From: Cloeon dipterum
Taxonomy: Eukaryota > Arthropoda > Insecta > Ephemeroptera > Baetidae
Assembly (NCBI RefSeq): GCF_949628265.1
Contig: NC_088787.1
Span: 36,072,844-36,136,843, forward strand
Length of the DNA stretch: 64,000 bases
Direction: 5' to 3'
This document shows, piece after piece, positions 59,145-64,000 of this stretch. The notes below the pieces were generated by a model. That model saw nothing but the letters and a program-made list of their open reading frames with translations. It was not told the origin of the DNA and made no database searches. The stretch's first letter is position 1, and every line of letters begins with the position of its first letter. The translations under genes were made by a program, and so were the position numbers.

Positions 59145-59830
59145 TCGTCCTCAGGTGGACTTAGTCAAAACGTCCTAAACTGGAATCGACGTGACTCGAT
59201 TCGTCCTTTGGTCCAATTAGAAACCACTTTTAAATTAAAAGATATCCACCTTTTCAATAGTTGAAAATATAACTGCTCCTTAAAAGGACCACTTTGCTGC
59301 CATCTAAAAAAAAAATAAAAATAAAAAATTAGTCATAATTTTTTTCAAATGTCCGAAACCAGTCTCGACTCGATCCGTCTTAAAGAGGACACAGTAGTAA
59401 TGTCCAAAACTGGAATTGACGTGACTCGATTCGTCCTTTGGTCCAATAAAAAACCACTTTTAAATTAGAGAAAAAATCGCCATTTCAATGGTTGAAATTA
59501 TAACTGCTTCTCACATGGACCATTTTGCAACCCTGAAATTAAAAAAATAGAATTTAAGACATTATTGTTTTCAAATGTCCGAAACCAGTCTCGACTCGAT
59601 CCGTCTTAAAGCGGACACAAGCGAAAATGTCCTAAACTGGAATTGACGTGACTCGATTCGTCCTTGGTCAGGTTTGAAACTTCTAAATAAAAGGAAATTC
59701 ACAGTTTTAATTGTTGAAATTATAACTACTTCTCACAACGACCATTTTGCCACCCTCAAATTAAAAAAAAATATAATTTAAATCATTATTTTTTTCATAT
59801 GTCCTTAATTCGACCAATCCGTTACGGGGC
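59145..59830 (+). repeat. Satellite, about 228-bp period, three copies
   Basis: TGGAAT.GACGTGACTCGATTCGTCC recurs at 59181, 59411 and 59638 (spacing 230 and 227). Each unit also contains CAAATGTCCGAAACCAGTCTCGACTCGATCCGTC and a poly(A)-rich spacer. Confidence 0.9.
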
Positions 59831-59834
59831 AGGA

Positions 59835-62370
59835 CAAAGAGGATGAGTTTAAGCACTGGATTTAGACCGTCCAAATTCGGTCCACCCTTGTCCGTCTCGT
59901 ATCTACTCGTCTCAACCATCCAATTTCTTGGTGGGTTAATACTATAAGCATTTTAATTACTACTATATTATCATTTTCGGGAGGATAGGATTTATATCAT
60001 CTAACTGCGAGGATGCTCATATCACACGACGTGATGCAACACAAAACATTTTATGCCAAAACGCACATGCCAGTTGTGAGAGGTAATTAAAATTTATGGA
60101 TCGCCATTGAAGCACACTGCTATACACTACACTTTAAAGAAACTACACACTTTAAGATAATCATACCACATAAAATGTTTTTGAAACTGCCAAAGTATAT
60201 TTTTTAAATGGGAGCTTACCGACGAAAAGTATGTAACCCATAAATTTAAAAGATGGCCGCGCGGAATATGTATTTTTGATGTTTATTAATAGATTTAGAA
60301 TGACGAAGATCAATTAAGGTTACTTACATGTGTAATTACAATTAAGAGAACAAATAATAGTAATAATTTCAACATTTACATACCGAGAAGTTAAAAAATT
60401 GGTGATATCAATCGACGACTACGATGAAAAAACACCGGGCGGGCTTCCACAAAATACAAAACAATGTCATCATGATATTTCCGCTGTGCATCCAGCCCTT
60501 CGGCTCCGTTCAAATGATGAATCGTATATTCACGTACTGAAAATATTATGGTTTTAGCCGAAACAGACCATTGACGAAGCGAAAGTTTCGGTTTTAAGGT
60601 CGAGCGTCGGTTTCGTTGTGCTCTCGCTGCTCGCGTCAAAGATGTGGTCACGAATTAGGCGTGCTGGACACGTGACGTCTGCCGATGCTCGCCTCTGTAC
60701 TGGCCAATCTGCACGCTCATTGGCCAACTCTGATATTCAAACTCTCGCAAGCGGGAGTGACACGCGTGTCGGCCGCCACTTGCATAATATAGTTTTAAGT
60801 TCACAATATAGTGCTGCGAGAGTGAGTTTTTGGATGCAGCTTTTTTGACTGGAAAATTGATCAAAATTTAAATGCTAATGTATAATTAAAACTTTCATGG
60901 TCATGACCGAGTGTTTTCAGATAAATTTTGGGAATTTAAAAATACATTAAAAGACATATATCAAATAAAAAATTATTTCTTGATAAAATAAGACGTGAGT
61001 GATATCACAGTGATGTCCCAGTGACGTCATTGAAGGGATGGGAAAATTTTCCAAATTTGCTCAAAATTCAATGGAAACCCCAAAAAAACTTGTTTTAAGT
61101 TGTTAAAATTCAAAATTTAACGCCTTTTGAAAATGTAAAATTTTACATCATTTTCACGTCACTGACATCATTTTTCTTGCAGGGAATCAATTTTAGAAAT
61201 TTTTTGGAGAATGACAAAAAATATACTACGTGAGATTCGTGAGAAAAGCAATCTGTGCAGAGCATAATATCGAGCAGCTTATGCAACCCGCAACTAAAGT
61301 TGCAGATGACTTGAGTTACGTCAGCTGAAACGAATGGCTTGGAGGAGGGGGAGGTGGGAGAATGCCGACAGCGCCACCAATGAATGGGTGAATGAATGGC
61401 ATTCTCAGTCAGACAGTTAGAAAAAGGAGACTGTTTGTGAGAGGAAATATTCAACACCTTTTTTCAATAAAAATTGATGTTTACCAACCAATGAACAAGA
61501 CAAACCAATTTTCTTTTATACCAAAATATCAATTTAAGGTAAAATATATTTTTTTTCCATAGAACTAGGAATTTCATTCTTATTAATCGATTGCCTTTAC
61601 TGAAGTATCATCCGGTTTCCTTCTCCTTTTTGTGTACCCTGTAATCCACCTGACGGACCTGACTAACTGCAGCTGTTTCGGTCTCATTCGCGCCTTTTCG
61701 AGTTGTGATGCCGTTGGAGAAGCCACTCTGCCGTGTTTTTTGTTCGAGGAAATTTGACGAAATATAATTCATTGTTTTTATTATTACATTAAACAACTAA
61801 ATTAATTTACAATTCTTGGTCACTAACGTTCCACGTTACTATTCAAAAATTATGAGCCGATACGACTGGTTACAAAGTTCATCAATCTACGAATCGAAAC
61901 GAGGCAAAAGAGCCATTATCAGGCCGCAATTAAATTCACAACTCCATAATACGAGCAAGCGCTAATTCCAGTTGTTTATTCAGGTCCCTTTTAAAGGCAT
62001 ATCAACGAGGCGGCCTTTTGAAATAAACCATTTGTATAGGTTCTCACCTTTTCGGAATGCATGGCTGATTAGATCGAGCGTTGCACGTGGTGGTTGGCGC
62101 GTAGCACCACAATCACCATTAGGTTAATGCACATCCACTACCCCAAGGACATGGCGCGAAATTAAGATGCAGACGGCAACACTGGCCATACAACACCACG
62201 CAGAGTGTTCGCGCGTTTTATATTTTACACGCCATTCCCACCTGCTCTACGCCACGTGTAACTCTTGTTAAGGACAGCGGACACTGCACTGATACCAAAG
62301 AGGACTAGACGCTGCCGGATGCACGCATTGTCTGCAGAAACCTTCCGAGTTGTGAATTTGCTCACCAAAC
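59835..62370. other. Mostly intergenic; one possible minus-strand exon
   Basis: No strong gene. On the minus strand an acceptor TTTTCAG at about 60541 leads into an open stretch to 60391 (YTIHHLNGAEGLDAQRKYHD) ending in a stop, which could be a last exon. CCAAT-type boxes occur at 60700-60730. The rest is AT-rich. Confidence 0.35.
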
Positions 62371-62439
62371 AACGACGACATGGAGCCAAACACGATGACC
62401 AGTTCGTCATTGCACTCCCTCGCGGCGGGATCAATCAGT

Positions 62440-63384
62440 CTGTGGGATATATACAAGGCCAAAACGAGGATTGAAGTGAATGAGCTGAGGAAAGTGCGAC
62501 AACTAGAGGCTTGGATGTGTAACGCTACTGTTAAACAGAAGACCAACTGCAAATCTGAACTGGCGAAACTACGTGAAGAAAGTACGGACACAGTATCCAT
62601 CATCCCGGTCTCAATGTACAGATGAATGTTTTTTAATTTGCAGAGGATCGAGAGCATCAGTTCTTTGAGTCCCAACTGGAATTCAAAAGACCCAGCGACA
62701 TCAGCACGGATGGAGAACAGGTTAGTTTCCATATTTCTGAGTCCAACTCTTACGACTGTTATATGCTCTAAAAGGAATGAACCTGTAAATCACGCCGCGT
62801 TTTTTATGTCTTTTTTGTTCAATTCAGTCTGGAATGAATGAAACTATCCCAAAATTGAAATTGAAATTTCATGGTCTGCGACGCGTCGCAACTATCCAAA
62901 TATCCATGTGCCAATTAAAAACGTTCATCTAAGACGCAAGATTTAACAGGTATTACTCATCGAGGGTAACGGGGGCTATGCTTAACTGAACCGAGCGTTT
63001 GTCGAGCACGTCTCCTCATACGCCAGATCACCTAAAGAACTGTTCTGGCGCCTCACCCATCATCACTTAACCCTGGACGCCATCATGAACGGCAACCTGG
63101 AAGGCGGATACGGCTTCTAGAAACTGAATCCTTTAATGATCAACGCCTTTTCCCGTGGGCTTAAAAAATCACTTAATTTTCCAGGCCAAATAGTTCATAT
63201 GAATGAAATATTCAGGCGTGATCAATTCCGTGTCAAGCTCCATCCGCGATGGCGATGCCAGGAAAGTCCCTTTCACAAGCGAGTCCAACAGCAGGCACTC
63301 TCTCAAGGACGCCTTCAGGAGACTCAGGCAGCGCATCAGGGAGAGGCAGAGGGTGAAGCAGCGCGAATCACGCAATTAGCAATT
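62440..63384 (+). CDS. Unrecognised gene, 3' exons
   Basis: Pieces that read as protein and meet splice signals: about 62440-62625 (SLWDIYKAKTRIEVNELRKV), 62644-62719 (DREHQFFESQLEFKRPSDIS, donor GTTAGT), an exon from 62828 (SGMNETIPKLKLKFHGLRR), one at about 63008-63119 (SPKELFWRLTHHHLTLDAIM) and the last at about 63216-63384 (SVSSSIRDGDARKVPFTSES, then RRLRQRIRERQRVKQRESRN and stop). AATAAA follows at 63445. The basic C-terminus may bind nucleic acid. An in-frame stop at 63118 was not resolved. No family recognised. Confidence 0.5.
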
Positions 63385-63869
63385 TTCATCAGCTCATCAC
63401 TCGTTCCGTGTGCAGTAATCAATATTTTCCCTCCATCAATCCTACAATAAAAAGTTGTTATGATTTTCAATAAATTTTGAATGCTTCAAAAGTTAAAAAT
63501 CCGGCTTTTATGTTCCTATTGGAACAAATTATTTAAATTCATGTCAGGCACCATTGGGCACAATGAGGAATGACAACAAGCAAGCAAAGGACTTGCCGCG
63601 AAATTGGACTATAGGCGGCAGCACTCACATAGCGGCAAAGCAGATCACCACTATTCTGGAGAAAAGGATAAGCGTGATAAGCTAAGCACTGCACTGAGAG
63701 CGCCAAAATTTTTGCTCCTGCATCTCGCGATATTTTCAAACCTTTATCGTCCTTCTGGTTAAAAAGGTGAGTTCAGTTATGTACGTTTGTGTCATGCTTC
63801 AAGTTTTGATGGCAATTTTCCCCTTTGTTCATCTCTTTTTATCGGATCGCACTGAGACGACCTACACCA

Positions 63870-64000
63870 TGCAAGATATAACCTGTCAATATATGTCTGT
63901 ATGTAAATGAGGAGTAGGGGACAAGCGTATAAATAAAGCGCGCCTGCTCATATTCTTTATCATTCTGATTCTGAGTTTGCTACCTGGCCGCTCTAGTTAG
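63870..64000 (+). repeat. Gypsy LTR, second copy, cut by window end
   Basis: It starts TGCAAGATATAACCTGTC and follows the LTR at 50471 over its first 130 bp with scattered differences, to CTACCTGGCCGCTCTAGTTAG at the edge. Same orientation. It may be the 3' LTR of a very large, interrupted element or a separate copy. Confidence 0.8.

Overview
The window is nuclear DNA of an animal, most likely an arthropod and probably an insect. It is AT-rich. Its genes are split by very short GT-AG introns (about 50-60 bp), several start with a short 5' exon, and remains of many transposon classes lie between them (hAT, Gypsy-type LTR elements, two kinds of non-LTR element, long-inverted-repeat MITEs, satellites). 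A mayfly-like lineage is only a guess from the style of the gene families; no rRNA, tRNA or mitochondrial sequence was found to settle it.

The main object is a minus-strand gene from 16262 to 5732. Splicing it by eye gives one reading path: a caspase domain with both catalytic residues, a second caspase-like domain that has lost both, a NACHT NTPase and then a very long ankyrin-repeat array, about 2,500 residues in all. The caspase exons (16262-14386) join the long exon (11900-5732) in phase across a 2.5 kb intron filled with two GC-rich satellites. Two one-base frame breaks are present (near 8140 and near 16090). I read it as an NLR-type innate immune or cell-death protein with its own protease, which I do not know as a described architecture in insects.

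Layout: 0.5-2.9 kb, decayed hAT transposase (minus). 3.04-3.73 kb, a 690-bp element with 241-bp terminal inverted repeats. 4.1-4.5 kb, BTB/BACK gene remnant. 5.7-16.3 kb, the caspase-NACHT-ankyrin gene. 16.8-19.9 kb, a duplicated noncoding block. 20.8-23.8 kb, a leucine-rich-repeat-like gene and a partial paralogue (minus). 25.4-26.8 kb, an unrecognised spliced locus with a fold-back element in an intron. 27.9-31.5 kb, an intact 13-coding-exon cullin (plus) with an upstream exon carrying a uORF. 33.0-34.6 kb, a broken C2H2 zinc-finger gene. 34.7-36.0 kb, a hAT-like nonautonomous element. 37.1-40.4 kb, noncoding tandem modules. 40.6-42.9 kb, an unrecognised gene with a 21-bp minisatellite in duplicated introns. 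43.9-44.9 kb, a zinc-finger plus Ulp1-like gene (minus). 45.3-45.9 kb, duplicated pieces of sequence seen at 34-37 kb. 47.3-50.4 kb, nested retroelement pieces: a Gypsy integrase, a Jockey-like 3' end and an R2-like element. 50.47-58.4 kb, a decayed Gypsy element. 58.8-59.8 kb, two tandem repeats. 62.4-63.4 kb, the 3' end of an unrecognised gene. 63.87-64.0 kb, a second copy of the Gypsy LTR, cut by the window edge.

Many otherwise good reading frames carry single-base breaks (NACHT-ankyrin, caspase exon 2, LRR gene, zinc finger, Gypsy), while the cullin is intact through all 13 coding exons. Some breaks are real decay; others may be assembly errors. All splice sites and homologies here were read by eye without database searches.
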